Positions 48,726-57,372 of a stretch of 64,000 nt of DNA are shown here, one piece after another. This DNA comes from CAZMHL01 sp045605445. GTDB taxonomy: Bacteria; Bacillota; Clostridia; RGIG6154. The first letter of the stretch is position 1, and each line of letters begins with the position of its first letter. The stretch covers positions 1 to 64,000 of the forward strand of contig JAZUPZ010000007.1 in the NCBI GenBank assembly GCA_045605445.1. Direction: 5' to 3'. The notes below the pieces were generated by a model. That model was not told where the DNA came from. It saw only the letters and a list, made by a program, of their open reading frames with translations, and did no database searches. The position numbers were made by a program, and so were the translations under genes.

Positions 48726-49856
48726 ATGATTTACAGAGATTTTCAGGGTAAAAAAATATCAATGCTCGGAATGGGCACAATGCGCTTTCCTTTGGTTGAA
48801 GGAAACGATTCTCAGATAGACGAAGTTAAAACGGCAGAAATGTTTGACATGGCAATAGAAAACGGAGTTAATTATTTTGACACCGCCTGGGGTTATCACA
48901 ACGGAAACTCCGAGCCGGTGGTGGGAAAGCTTCTCAAAAAATATCCCAGAGAAAGCTTTTTTCTCGCTTCGAAATTTCCCGGCTACGACCTTAAAAATAT
49001 TGACAAGGTTGAGGAAATTTTTGAAAAACAGCTTGAAAGATGCGGCGTTGATTATTTCGATTTTTACCTGTTCCACAACGTTTGCGAAATGAACGTTAAT
49101 GAATATCTTGACGAAAAATACGGAATTCTTGAATACCTTCTTAAGCAGAAGGAAAAGGGCAGAATAAAGCATCTTGGCTTTTCTGCTCACGGAAATATGC
49201 AGACAATGACAAAGTTCTTAGAGGCTTACGGAAAGCATATGGAATTTTGTCAGCTTCAGATAAACTGGCTCGACTGGTTCTTCCAGGGAGCAAAGTCCAA
49301 GGTTGAGCTTGTTAAAAAGTACAACATTCCCGTGTGGATAATGGAGCCGGTAAGGGGCGGAAAGCTTGCAAAGCTTGAAGAAGCTTACGAAAAAACCCTT
49401 AAGGAATTAAGACCTGATGAGAGCATTCCCGCCTGGGCGTTCAGATTTTGCCAGAGTGTTCCGGAAACGGTTGTTATTCTTTCGGGAATGAGCAATATGG
49501 AGCAGGTTAAGGAGAATATAAAAACCTTTTCAGAGGAAAAGCCTCTTGAAAATAACGAGCTTTCGGCGCTTTATGAAATTGCAGGCAAAATGCTCGACAG
49601 AAAAATTCTGCCCTGCACCGCCTGCCGCTACTGTACCTCTCATTGCCCTAAAGAGCTGGATATCCCAACTCTTATTGACCTTTATAATGAACACAGCTTT
49701 TCTGAAGGCGGCTTTATTGCCCCTATGGCGCTTGAAGCTTTCGAAAGCGAAAAGCTTCCCTCGGCGTGTATCGGTTGCAGAAGCTGCGAGGCGGTATGCC
49801 CTCAGAACATAAAAATTGCCGATGCAATGGCAGACTTTGTAGCAAGACTGGGGTAG
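48726..49856 (+). CDS. Aldo-keto reductase with C-terminal 4Fe-4S domain
   Basis: 376 residues. AKR barrel: GMGTMRFPL, NYFDTAWGYHNGNSE with the catalytic Tyr, KFPGYDLKN with Lys, HLGFSAHGN. The C-terminal 90 residues hold two cluster motifs, CTACRYCTSHCP and CIGCRSCEAVCPQNI, as in the ferredoxin-linked AKR group common in Clostridia. It reduces an aldehyde or ketone, perhaps a sugar, in the cytoplasm. It is followed after 3 bp by a membrane protein. Confidence 0.92.
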   Translation: MIYRDFQGKKISMLGMGTMRFPLVEGNDSQIDEVKTAEMFDMAIENGVNYFDTAWGYHNGNSEPVVGKLLKKYPRESFFLASKFPGYDLKNIDKVEEIFEKQLERCGVDYFDFYLFHNVCEMNVNEYLDEKYGILEYLLKQKEKGRIKHLGFSAHGNMQTMTKFLEAYGKHMEFCQLQINWLDWFFQGAKSKVELVKKYNIPVWIMEPVRGGKLAKLEEAYEKTLKELRPDESIPAWAFRFCQSVPETVVILSGMSNMEQVKENIKTFSEEKPLENNELSALYEIAGKMLDRKILPCTACRYCTSHCPKELDIPTLIDLYNEHSFSEGGFIAPMALEAFESEKLPSACIGCRSCEAVCPQNIKIADAMADFVARLG

Positions 49857-49859
49857 AAA

Positions 49860-51170
49860 ATGATGAAAGGATTTTTAAAGCATCTGGGAGTGTTTTTGCT
49901 TACGCTGTTTATCCTGTGGGGATTTCTCTATGCTTCGGCGTGCATTCCCAATGAAATGATTTATGAAAATATGATGGAAAGCGCTTTAAGCTACGAGCCC
50001 AAGGAGGCTTTTCATCATATAAACGGCAGGCTGTGTAATACTCAGGATAATTATGCCGATGTTATTCTTCTTGACGTGTCCTGGGGAATGGGCAGAAATC
50101 CGAAGGTTACCCATCTTGACACCTGGTATCACGAGGACCAGAACAACGGCTTTGAATACGGCTTTGTGCGTTCGCTTACCGAGCCCGACCTGGAGCTTAA
50201 TACCGATTATTCCCGTTACTGGCACGGGAGCGGAGCCTTTGTAAGAATTTTACATCTTTTTACAAATGTAAACGGCATAAAGCTTATTGCTCTGTTTTTT
50301 ATACTTATGCTTGCCCTTGTAACAATAATGATTTTAGTTGATATGAAGCAAAAAATGCTTGCGCTTTTGTTTGGAGCATCCCTTGTTCTTGTTCAGGTAT
50401 GGAATTTAAGGCTTTCAATGGAATATCAGTCAACCTTTATAATTGGCTTTATAATGTGCATCCTCTTTCTTTTTCTTGAAAGAAAGGGGGACAAATGCCT
50501 TTCTCTTGCCTCGGTTGCCTGCGGCGTTACAACCGCCTTTTTCGACTTTCTTACAACCGAAAGCGTAACCTTTATTCTTCCGCTTATTTTAGTTGTGGCG
50601 GTAAGATACAAAGAGGACAGGCTTAAAAGCTTTAAGGAAGAATTTATAAATATAGTAAAATGTGTTTTCGGCTGGGGCTTTGCCTATGTGGGAATGTTTT
50701 TGTCAAAATGGACCCTTGCAAGCCTGGTTACCGGGGAAAACAAATTTACCGAAGCAATACTTTCCGCCTCTGTAAGAGTTGCGGGGGGAAATGACTTTAT
50801 TGTAAAGGATTTTACTGTGGCAAGAAGGCTTGTAAACGGGGTTCTTGCAAATGTCTGCGCAGTTTTCGGCGGTGGGGACCGTAGCCTGTGGCTGTTTGCA
50901 GTGGTAATGATGCTTGTAATAGCTCTTCTTGCAACTGCATATTTTTGCATTTTCAAAAGAAATAAAGACAAAACTCCCTTTGCACTTCTTGCAATTCTCG
51001 GCGGAGCGGTAATAGTAAGATATCTTCTGCTGAGTAATCATTCTTATATTCACTGCTTTTTTACATACAGAGCGCTGGTTTCCTGCTGGTTTGCTCTTTT
51101 TGTGAGTATGTATTTTGCAGTTCTGCCGGGAAAAAACAAAAAGGAGAAAAACTATGACACAAAATCCTGA
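49860..51170 (+). CDS. Polytopic membrane protein of unknown function
   Basis: 436 residues. One N-terminal helix (about 10-27), a hydrophilic region (about 30-130) likely outside the cell, and some nine further membrane segments to about residue 425, ending in a Lys-rich tail. The layout, with a large loop after the first helix, resembles membrane glycosyltransferases, but I recognise no catalytic motif. It overlaps the following GT2 gene by 17 bp, hinting at a joint role in cell-surface glycan or lipid-linked sugar. Confidence 0.7.
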   Translation: MMKGFLKHLGVFLLTLFILWGFLYASACIPNEMIYENMMESALSYEPKEAFHHINGRLCNTQDNYADVILLDVSWGMGRNPKVTHLDTWYHEDQNNGFEYGFVRSLTEPDLELNTDYSRYWHGSGAFVRILHLFTNVNGIKLIALFFILMLALVTIMILVDMKQKMLALLFGASLVLVQVWNLRLSMEYQSTFIIGFIMCILFLFLERKGDKCLSLASVACGVTTAFFDFLTTESVTFILPLILVVAVRYKEDRLKSFKEEFINIVKCVFGWGFAYVGMFLSKWTLASLVTGENKFTEAILSASVRVAGGNDFIVKDFTVARRLVNGVLANVCAVFGGGDRSLWLFAVVMMLVIALLATAYFCIFKRNKDKTPFALLAILGGAVIVRYLLLSNHSYIHCFFTYRALVSCWFALFVSMYFAVLPGKNKKEKNYDTKS

Positions 51171-51852
51171 GCTTACGGTTTTAATGCCCTGCCTTAACGA
51201 AAAGGAATCTCTTGCCTTTTGTATAAGGGAGGCTCTTGAATGTATAAAAGAAAACAACCTTTCTGCTGAGGTTTTAATTGCCGATAACGGAAGCACCGAC
51301 GGGTCTGTTGAAATAGCAGAAAAAGAGGGCGCAAGAGTTGCCCATATAGAGAAAAAGGGCTACGGAAACGCTCTTATCGGCGGAATAAAGGAAGCAAGGG
51401 GAAAATATATAATAATGGGCGACTGCGACGGAAGCTATAACTTTTCCCATTTAATGCGCTTTGTTGAAAAGCTCCGCATGGGGTATACTCTTGTTATGGG
51501 GAACCGCTTTAAGGGCGGAATTGAAAAGGATGCAATGCCCTTTTCCCATAAATATATCGGCGTGCCCGCTCTGTCCTTTATCGGCAGAGTGAGATACAGA
51601 ACGAAAATCGGAGATTTTCATTGCGGTTTAAGAGGCTTTGACAGAGAAAAGGCGCTTTCTTTTAATCTTGAATGCGGCGGAATGGAATTTGCAACGGAAA
51701 TAATAGGCAAATTCGCTCTTGCAAAGGAAAAAATCTGCGAGGTGCCCACCAATTTAAGAAAAGACTTGAGAGGCAGAAAGCCTCATTTAAGAAGCATCCC
51801 CGACGGACTGAGACATCTGAATTTAATTCTCTTCAACAAAAAAGGAAAATAA
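51154..51852 (+). CDS. Family 2 glycosyltransferase, DPM1-like, without membrane tail
   Basis: 232 residues from ATG 51154, with AAGGAG upstream inside the previous gene. LMPCLNEKESLAF and LIADNGSTDGSVEIAE bind the nucleotide sugar; MGDCDGSYNF holds the metal-binding DxD; GDFHCGLRGF follows. It resembles polyprenyl-phosphate sugar synthases but lacks their usual C-terminal membrane helices. The adjoining membrane protein may supply them. A terminator follows. Confidence 0.88.
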   Translation: MTQNPELTVLMPCLNEKESLAFCIREALECIKENNLSAEVLIADNGSTDGSVEIAEKEGARVAHIEKKGYGNALIGGIKEARGKYIIMGDCDGSYNFSHLMRFVEKLRMGYTLVMGNRFKGGIEKDAMPFSHKYIGVPALSFIGRVRYRTKIGDFHCGLRGFDREKALSFNLECGGMEFATEIIGKFALAKEKICEVPTNLRKDLRGRKPHLRSIPDGLRHLNLILFNKKGK

Positions 51853-51857
51853 AACCC

Positions 51858-51892
51858 TTTGCCGGGCGTAGCGAAAAACGCCCGGCAAAATT
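51858..51892 (+). terminator. Terminator after the GT2 gene
   Basis: TTTGCCGGGCG (51858-51868), loop of 10, CGCCCGGCAAA (51879-51889), then ATTGTATCTT. Confidence 0.8.
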
Positions 51893-51947
51893 GTATCTTG
51901 GTATGAAATATCCCTCTTGGTAAGAAAAATTTTTTGTGTGGTACAAT
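51893..51947 (+). promoter_or_regulatory. Promoter region of the TIR-TPR gene with a direct repeat
   Basis: TACAAT (51942-51947) is preceded by TG at the extended -10 place; the -35 is weak (TTGGTA, 19-bp spacing). CTTGGTA occurs twice, about 20 bp apart, upstream of the -10 box, a possible operator. Confidence 0.45.
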
Positions 51948-51972
51948 AAAGAAAAAATATAAGGAGAATAAT

Positions 51973-54147
51973 ATGGCAACATTCAAAGTAAAAGTTAAAA
52001 ATGAAAACGAAGTGGAGAAAAAACCAAGGGTGTACTTTACCTGTCATCCGGAGGATTTTGAAAAGTACTTTGATAAAATCTGCAACGATATTTTTAAAAC
52101 TCACGATTGCGCCATTTACTATAAAGAGGATATGACCGAAAGAATTAAAGAGGAGGAAAAAGAGGCAGACCTTGGTCGAAACAACCTTTTTGTTGTTCCC
52201 GTTACATACAGGCTTTTGTCTGAGCCGAACCCTGCAATGGACGAGGAAATTCCCTATGCCGTAAAGGAGCATATTCCCGTCCTTCCCGTTATGATGGAGC
52301 CGAGGCTTGATGCAGTTTATTCAAAGCCCGATAAATTCGGCGAGCTTCAGTATCTTAACCCCTTCAGTACAGACTTAACGGAAATTTCCTACGGGGAAAA
52401 GCTTAAAAAATACTTAGAGTCTGTTTTAATAAGCAATGAAATGGCAGAGCGAATCCGCAAAGCCTTTGATGCCTACATTTTTTTAAGCTACCGTAAAAAG
52501 GACAGAAAATATGCCAACGAGCTTATGAGGCTTATTCACAGCAATCCCGAATGCCGAGACATTGCCATATGGTTTGACGAGTTTTTAACTCCCGGGGAAA
52601 GCTTTAAAAAGACAATAGAAAAAATGCTTGACGACTGCAAGCTGTTTACCCTTCTTGTAACTCCTCAGCTTCTTGAAAAGGTTGTTGATGAAAAAGGAGA
52701 GGAGAGAGACAATTATGTTGTTTCAACCGAGCTTCCTCTGGCAAGGGAAAAGAAAAAGGAAAATGGAACAGATATTTTTGCCGTTGAAATGGAGGAAACC
52801 AACAGAGAAGAACTTTCTTTGATAGATATAAAAGAATGTGTAAATTCAAAGGATGAGGAATTCAGAAACCGCCTGATTGAAGCAATCTCAAAAATTGCAA
52901 CAAAGGAGAATAACACTCCCGAGCACAACTTTTTAATAGGACTTGCTTACCTTGATGGTATCGACGTTGAGGTTGACAGAGAAAAAGGCATTGAGCTTGT
53001 AACTTCCTCCGCAGAAGAAGGCCTTCTCGAGGCAATGGAAAGGCTCTGCTCAATTTATTCTGAAGGTATAGGTACAAATGTTGATTACAAAAAAGCAGTA
53101 TACTGGGCGGAAAAAATCGTGGAGTATAACAAAAAATGCCACGGCGATGAGCATCCCGATACTTTAGATGCGCTTCACAAGCTTGCATATACATACAACA
53201 TTTGCGGAGATTACAGAAAATCAATAGAGCTGAATGAAAATGTATACAATTTAATGTGCCGTGTGTTGGGTGAGGAACATCCTGACACGTTGTCGGCCTT
53301 AAATAATATGGCAACGGGATACATCTTTCTTGGAAAATATGAAAAAGCTCTTACGTTAGAAAAAAAGGTGTATAAAATAATCCGCAGAATATCGGGAGAA
53401 AAAAGTTCGGATGCACTTAAAATTCTGGGTAATCTGGGATATATTTATACTAAACTCAACAAGCATAACAAAGCATTGGAAATACAGAAAAATGCGTATG
53501 AGCTGAGCTGCAGAATACACGGAGAAAATGACGGGGAAACATTGATATATCTTCATAACCTTGGTTTAGCATACGGAAATCTTAATGAACACGAAAAAGC
53601 CCTGGAGCTTAAACAGAAGGCATATGATATGAACTGCGAAATTTCGGGGGCTGAGCACCCGAAAACATTGGCAGCAATGAATAATCTGGCGCACACCTTA
53701 GGCAGTCTTAAAAAATATGAAAAAGCTATAGAGCTTAAAGAAAAGGCATGCGATATCGGCAAAAGGGTGTTGGGAGAAGAGCATCCCGATGTGCTGATAT
53801 ATATGAACAGTCTTGGAATTACATACAGCGATAATAAAGAATATTTCAAAGCCCTTAAAATTTATAAAAGGGTGTACGAACTGAGAACTAAGGTGTTGGG
53901 AGAAAATGCGCCCGATACAATTGACAGCTTGTATAATATAGCTTTTAATACTTATGCTTCAGGGGATGGCAAGCAGGCATTTTTGTTACTTAAAAAGGCT
54001 TACGAAAAACACTGCGAGGTGTTTGGCGAAAACGACCCGGAAACTGTTGGAATCCTGAAAGAGCTGGTGCAAATTGCCGGTTTAACAGGTAACCTGCCGG
54101 CGGAAATGATTTACAAAAACAAGCTGAAAAGCCTGAAAAAGAGCTGA
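51973..54147 (+). CDS. Double-TIR protein with Sel1 and tetratricopeptide repeats
   Basis: 724 residues from ATG 51973 (AAGGAG upstream). Residues about 18-150 are a diverged TIR-like unit (VYFTCHPEDFEKYF, NLFVVPVTYRLL, AMDEEIPYAVKEHIPVLPV). Residues 165-275 are a standard TIR: AYIFLSYRKKDR, IAIWFDEFLTPGESF, LFTLLVTPQLL and STELPLA with Glu253 at the NADase catalytic position. Residues about 315-395 are Sel1-like. From about 395 to 710 there are seven kinesin-light-chain-type TPRs of 42 residues (HPDTLxALxNLA). No membrane part. TIR-TPR proteins act in defence or cell suicide. That role here is inferred. Confidence 0.88.
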   Translation: MATFKVKVKNENEVEKKPRVYFTCHPEDFEKYFDKICNDIFKTHDCAIYYKEDMTERIKEEEKEADLGRNNLFVVPVTYRLLSEPNPAMDEEIPYAVKEHIPVLPVMMEPRLDAVYSKPDKFGELQYLNPFSTDLTEISYGEKLKKYLESVLISNEMAERIRKAFDAYIFLSYRKKDRKYANELMRLIHSNPECRDIAIWFDEFLTPGESFKKTIEKMLDDCKLFTLLVTPQLLEKVVDEKGEERDNYVVSTELPLAREKKKENGTDIFAVEMEETNREELSLIDIKECVNSKDEEFRNRLIEAISKIATKENNTPEHNFLIGLAYLDGIDVEVDREKGIELVTSSAEEGLLEAMERLCSIYSEGIGTNVDYKKAVYWAEKIVEYNKKCHGDEHPDTLDALHKLAYTYNICGDYRKSIELNENVYNLMCRVLGEEHPDTLSALNNMATGYIFLGKYEKALTLEKKVYKIIRRISGEKSSDALKILGNLGYIYTKLNKHNKALEIQKNAYELSCRIHGENDGETLIYLHNLGLAYGNLNEHEKALELKQKAYDMNCEISGAEHPKTLAAMNNLAHTLGSLKKYEKAIELKEKACDIGKRVLGEEHPDVLIYMNSLGITYSDNKEYFKALKIYKRVYELRTKVLGENAPDTIDSLYNIAFNTYASGDGKQAFLLLKKAYEKHCEVFGENDPETVGILKELVQIAGLTGNLPAEMIYKNKLKSLKKS

Positions 54148-54174
54148 GAGAGCAAAGAGTTTATCCGTTTTTTG

Positions 54175-54203
54175 TTGCATATTATGAGCATTTGTGGTAA
54201 AAT
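54175..54203 (+). promoter_or_regulatory. Promoter of the AEC transporter gene
   Basis: TTGCAT (54175-54180), 17-bp spacer, TAAAAT (54198-54203). Confidence 0.7.
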
Positions 54204-54249
54204 TGAGAATGCTTTTGTTATGAAACTTTAAAGAAACGGAGATTTTGAA

Positions 54250-55167
54250 ATGCTTGAAAATGCACTGACAGTAGGAAGTAACGTTTTAATTTTGTTTATA
54301 CTTATAGCGGTGGGATACATCTGCAATAAAACAAAGCTTTTGTCCGCAAAAGGCATTAAGGATATGACAAGCTTTGTTTTGTATATTGTAACCCCCTGCG
54401 TTATCGTAAATTCTTATCAGAGAGAATTTGACAAGGAAATGCTTATAGGCCTGGGACTTACTCTTCTCACCTCTTTTTTGTCTTTCGTTGCAAATATTTT
54501 ACTTGCACATCTTTGTGTTAAAGACAGCGATAAAAGAAGAGAAAAAACCTTAAGATTCGGAGCGGTGTTCTCTAACTGCGGATTTATGTCTCTGCCCCTT
54601 CAGAAGGCAATGCTGGGGGATATCGGCGTATTTTACGGCGCAACCTATATCGCAGTTTTCCAGATTTTAATCTGGACCTACGGCGTTATTCTTATGAGCG
54701 GTAATTCAAAAAACTTTTCAATAAAAAAAATCATACTTAATCCCGGCGTAATAGGAACAACAATAGGAATAGTTCTTTTTGTATGCTCAGTTTCCCTGCC
54801 AACGGTAATACTTGAGCCCTTAAAGCATTTTGCGTCTTTGAACACTCCTGTTCCTATGGTTATAGTGGGATATCATCTTGCAAATTCAAGCTTTAAGGTT
54901 AAAGGACTGTCGGCATATGTTTCGGGAATATTAAGACTTGTTGTTTCTCCCATAATTATGGTGCTCATTTTATGGCTCTTTAAAATCAGCGGAGATATTA
55001 TGGTTGCCTGCACAATTGCGGCAGCAGCACCAATTGCGGCAAACACAACTATGTTTTCCGAAAAATTCGGCGGTGATACAGCAGTATCTGCCTCGCTTGT
55101 TTCAATAACAACCCTTTTGTCAATAATAACAATGCCCCTTATCGTAGGATTTTCCGCAACGCTGTAA
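54250..55167 (+). CDS. AEC-family (auxin efflux carrier-like) transporter
   Basis: 305 residues, about ten membrane helices in two halves. FVLYIVTPCVIVNSYQ, FGAVFSNCGFMSLPL and AAAPIAANTTMFSEKFGGD are family landmarks. Bacterial members export or exchange organic acids such as malate. The substrate here is unknown. It has its own promoter and is followed by a zinc-ribbon membrane protein after 12 bp. Confidence 0.92.
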   Translation: MLENALTVGSNVLILFILIAVGYICNKTKLLSAKGIKDMTSFVLYIVTPCVIVNSYQREFDKEMLIGLGLTLLTSFLSFVANILLAHLCVKDSDKRREKTLRFGAVFSNCGFMSLPLQKAMLGDIGVFYGATYIAVFQILIWTYGVILMSGNSKNFSIKKIILNPGVIGTTIGIVLFVCSVSLPTVILEPLKHFASLNTPVPMVIVGYHLANSSFKVKGLSAYVSGILRLVVSPIIMVLILWLFKISGDIMVACTIAAAAPIAANTTMFSEKFGGDTAVSASLVSITTLLSIITMPLIVGFSATL

Positions 55168-55179
55168 TAAGGTGATGTT

Positions 55180-55431
55180 ATGAATATGAGGAAAAAGAAA
55201 AATATATTTACAGTCTGCATAGTTGCAATTCTTTTAATTGCATTTTCTGTTTATCTTGTACCCGATGCCATAAAGCCTTTTTTTATGGCGGTATCCATAA
55301 TTTCAGTTACAATTTTTATGATAGTGTTTTTTGCAATGTGGCGATGCCCGCACTGCGGCAGAAGTCTTGGCAGGCTCGATAACGCAACTCATTGTAAATA
55401 TTGTGGCAAAAAACTCTACGAAAATGAATAA
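55180..55431 (+). CDS. Small membrane protein with zinc ribbon
   Basis: 83 residues. Two membrane helices (about 9-26 and 32-53), then a cytoplasmic zinc ribbon: CPHC (about 56-59) and CKYC (about 73-76). No function can be assigned. It follows the transporter closely and ends at a strong terminator. Confidence 0.75.
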   Translation: MNMRKKKNIFTVCIVAILLIAFSVYLVPDAIKPFFMAVSIISVTIFMIVFFAMWRCPHCGRSLGRLDNATHCKYCGKKLYENE

Positions 55432-55507
55432 AATCAAACAAAGTCAGGCGATTTGCCTGACTTTTTACATCAACTATTCACTAAAAAAGAGCCTTTCGGC
55501 TCTTTTT
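55427..55507. repeat. Duplicated two-terminator segment, copy 1
   Basis: 57 bp (55427-55483) identical to 56818-56874, then the hairpin AAAAAGAGCC-TTTC-GGCTCTTTTT, which also recurs. The first hairpin, AAAGTCAGGC-GATTT-GCCTGACTTT (55440-55464), ends the plus-strand zinc-ribbon gene; the second, read on the minus strand, ends the XRE gene. Confidence 0.9.
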
Positions 55508-55712
55508 ATTTGTTCATTTTCGGATTGTCGGTTCTTCCGAGAAGGTAATCAATCGAAACATCGAAGTAATCTGCAAACATAATAAGAGTGGCATAATCAG
55601 CTTCCCTTGCTCCGCTTTCGTATCTGCTTATGCTGTTCTGATTCATATTCAAATCCATTGCAAGCTTTAACTGTGAAATTCCTTTTTCTTTTCGAAGAGC
55701 CTTAAGCCTCAT
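55506..55712 (-). CDS. XRE-family repressor, single domain
   Basis: 68 residues. Helix-turn-helix MRLKALRKEKGISQLKLAMDLNMNQNSISRYESGAREAD fills most of the protein; the tail YLLGRTDNPKMNK is typical of small phage-like or self-contained repressors. It is divergent from a secreted-protein gene, with 86 bp between start codons holding two matching palindromes, so it very likely represses that gene and itself. Confidence 0.92.
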   Translation of the reverse strand: MRLKALRKEKGISQLKLAMDLNMNQNSISRYESGAREADYATLIMFADYFDVSIDYLLGRTDNPKMNK

Positions 55713-55723
55713 TGAATCACCTC

Positions 55724-55752
55724 TTGACTTTATTATCCCACTTTGGTATAAT
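55724..55752 (+). promoter_or_regulatory. Promoter of the secreted protein gene
   Basis: TTGACT (55724-55729), 17-bp spacer, TATAAT (55747-55752). Confidence 0.88.
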
Positions 55753-55774
55753 AAAAATATCCCAAAACGGGATA
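55734..55774. promoter_or_regulatory. Twin operators for the XRE repressor
   Basis: TATCCCACTTTGGTATA (55734-55750) and TATCCCAAAACGGGATA (55758-55774). Both are 17 bp with TATCCC arms; the second is a perfect palindrome apart from the centre. The first covers the spacer and -10 box, the second the transcription start; centres are 24 bp apart. Confidence 0.85.
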
Positions 55775-55798
55775 TTTATTCAACAAAGGAGAATGAAC

Positions 55799-56806
55799 AT
55801 GAAAAAACTTATTACAATGGTATTGGTTTTAAGTATGCTTATCAGCTGCTTTGCCGCTCTTCCTGCCCAGGCAAGAGTAGGAGATGTTGTAGGAACAGCA
55901 TGGCACACAGATATTGTTACATACATAAACCACTATGCGGTTCCGACTTATGTTGTTAACGACAGAGTTGTTGTTATTGCGGAAGATTTAAGAAACTTCG
56001 GCTTTAGTGTTATCTGGGACGGAACCCAGAGAACTCTTACGATCTACAGAGACACCTATATCAACGTCGTAAAAATGATGAACGTAACCAAGGCCGGACA
56101 GCCTTCTACAAAATACAGAGATGTTCTTGAAACAGATATCAGAGTTTATGCAGGCGGAAGACAAATTACTTCTTATAACATCAACGGAATGACAATGATT
56201 CCTCTTGAAGAGCTCACAATGTTTGGCAGCTTTGTATGGCTGGATGAACAGAGAGTTCTCAAAATGTGGGTAGAAGACGGACTTTCAATGAACTCAACAA
56301 TGCAGTATGTTGCGCCTTACGGTCAGGCTCCCGCACCAACACCAACTCCGACACCTTCTTATCCTTCTTACAATTCCTATTCTTCATCGTTTAATAATTT
56401 GAAAAATACAATACGCACAAAAGGAAGATATGTTACCGAAGGAGCTTATGCTTTAAGTCGTTCTTACAGCAACGGCTCTGAAATATCTTTAATGTATCTT
56501 CCTTCATCAGGTACAGCAGGAAACTTTATAACTCTTTCGTTTTACCCTTATAAGGGCGATCGTGACAGCAGAGTAACCTTTTTTATAGAGGAAGATAAAA
56601 CAATCCTCCTTCCGTGGGTTCTTATTAAAATAGACGATGTAACTGCCTTTCAGGCAGAATTTAATAACGGAATAATGGAAGTTGAAAAAGGTCAATATAC
56701 CTCCTCTACGTCCGGTTTGCTTAAATCTTGTATTTCACTTTTTGAAGAAGAATTATCCGACTGGGGATGTAATATAAAATTGAGCGACTTTGGTATTACT
56801 TATTGA
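55799..56806 (+). CDS. Secreted protein with copper-amine-oxidase-like domain
   Basis: 335 residues from ATG 55799 (AAAGGAG 7 bp upstream; the in-frame ATG six bases earlier is too close to it). Signal peptide at 1-24 (ending AQA). Residues about 45-185 resemble the StbA/copper amine oxidase N-terminal-like fold (YVVNDRVVVIAEDLRNFGFSVIWD, MTMIPLEELTMFGSFVW). A Pro/Thr/Ser/Tyr linker (about 192-215) precedes a 120-residue C-terminal domain I do not recognise. It is probably a wall-associated stress or surface protein repressed by the divergent XRE protein. Confidence 0.8.
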   Translation: MKKLITMVLVLSMLISCFAALPAQARVGDVVGTAWHTDIVTYINHYAVPTYVVNDRVVVIAEDLRNFGFSVIWDGTQRTLTIYRDTYINVVKMMNVTKAGQPSTKYRDVLETDIRVYAGGRQITSYNINGMTMIPLEELTMFGSFVWLDEQRVLKMWVEDGLSMNSTMQYVAPYGQAPAPTPTPTPSYPSYNSYSSSFNNLKNTIRTKGRYVTEGAYALSRSYSNGSEISLMYLPSSGTAGNFITLSFYPYKGDRDSRVTFFIEEDKTILLPWVLIKIDDVTAFQAEFNNGIMEVEKGQYTSSTSGLLKSCISLFEEELSDWGCNIKLSDFGITY

Positions 56807-56817
56807 TATAACTGAAA

Positions 56818-56919
56818 AATAAAATCAAACAAAGTCAGGCGATTTGCCTGACTTTTTACATCAACTATTCACTATTCATTATTCACTATTAACTAAAAAA
56901 GAGCCTTTCGGCTCTTTTT
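56818..56919. repeat. Duplicated two-terminator segment, copy 2
   Basis: 56818-56874 repeats 55427-55483 exactly, including AAAGTCAGGC-GATTT-GCCTGACTTT (56831-56855), which ends the secreted protein gene. A TATTCACTATTAAC stretch follows, then AAAAAGAGCC-TTTC-GGCTCTTTTT (about 56896-56919), which ends dtd on the minus strand. Confidence 0.9.
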
Positions 56920-57372
56920 TTATACAAACAATTCCTCCGAATCAAGGGGGATGGTGAAGGGTCCGTCGTTTAAGAGGGAAACCTTCATATCTGCGCCGAA
57001 AATTCCGTGCTCAACCTTTTTGAAGCATTGAGAGAATTTTGTAAGGCAGTATTCGTAAAGGGCATTTGCGTGGTCGGGCTTTGCACCGCCGTTAAAAGAG
57101 GGGCGGTTGCCCTTTCTGCAGTTAGCATAAAGGGTGAACTGGGAAACAACGAGAATTTCCGCTCCCACATCATCTGCCGCAAGATTTGTTTTTCCGTTTT
57201 CGTCTTCAAAAATTCTTAGCTTGTGAATTTTTTCAACCATTTTGTCGCAAATTTCCTCGGTGTCGGTTTCTGCAACGCCAAGGAGGGCAAGGTAGCCGTG
57301 GCCTATTTTACCAACGGTTTCCCCTTCAACCTCAACAGAGGCTTCTCTTACTCTCTGAAGTATTACTTTCAT
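56920..57372 (-). CDS. dtd: D-aminoacyl-tRNA deacylase
   Basis: 150 residues, standard. It removes D-amino acids (and Gly) mischarged on tRNA. Seen: [17 protein letters not shown] at the start, the [23 protein letters not shown] block with the catalytic SQFT segment, and DGPFTI near the end, the Gly-cisPro motif. It overlaps alr by 4 bp, a sensible pairing since Alr makes D-alanine. Confidence 0.95.
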   Translation of the reverse strand: MKVILQRVREASVEVEGETVGKIGHGYLALLGVAETDTEEICDKMVEKIHKLRIFEDENGKTNLAADDVGAEILVVSQFTLYANCRKGNRPSFNGGAKPDHANALYEYCLTKFSQCFKKVEHGIFGADMKVSLLNDGPFTIPLDSEELFV

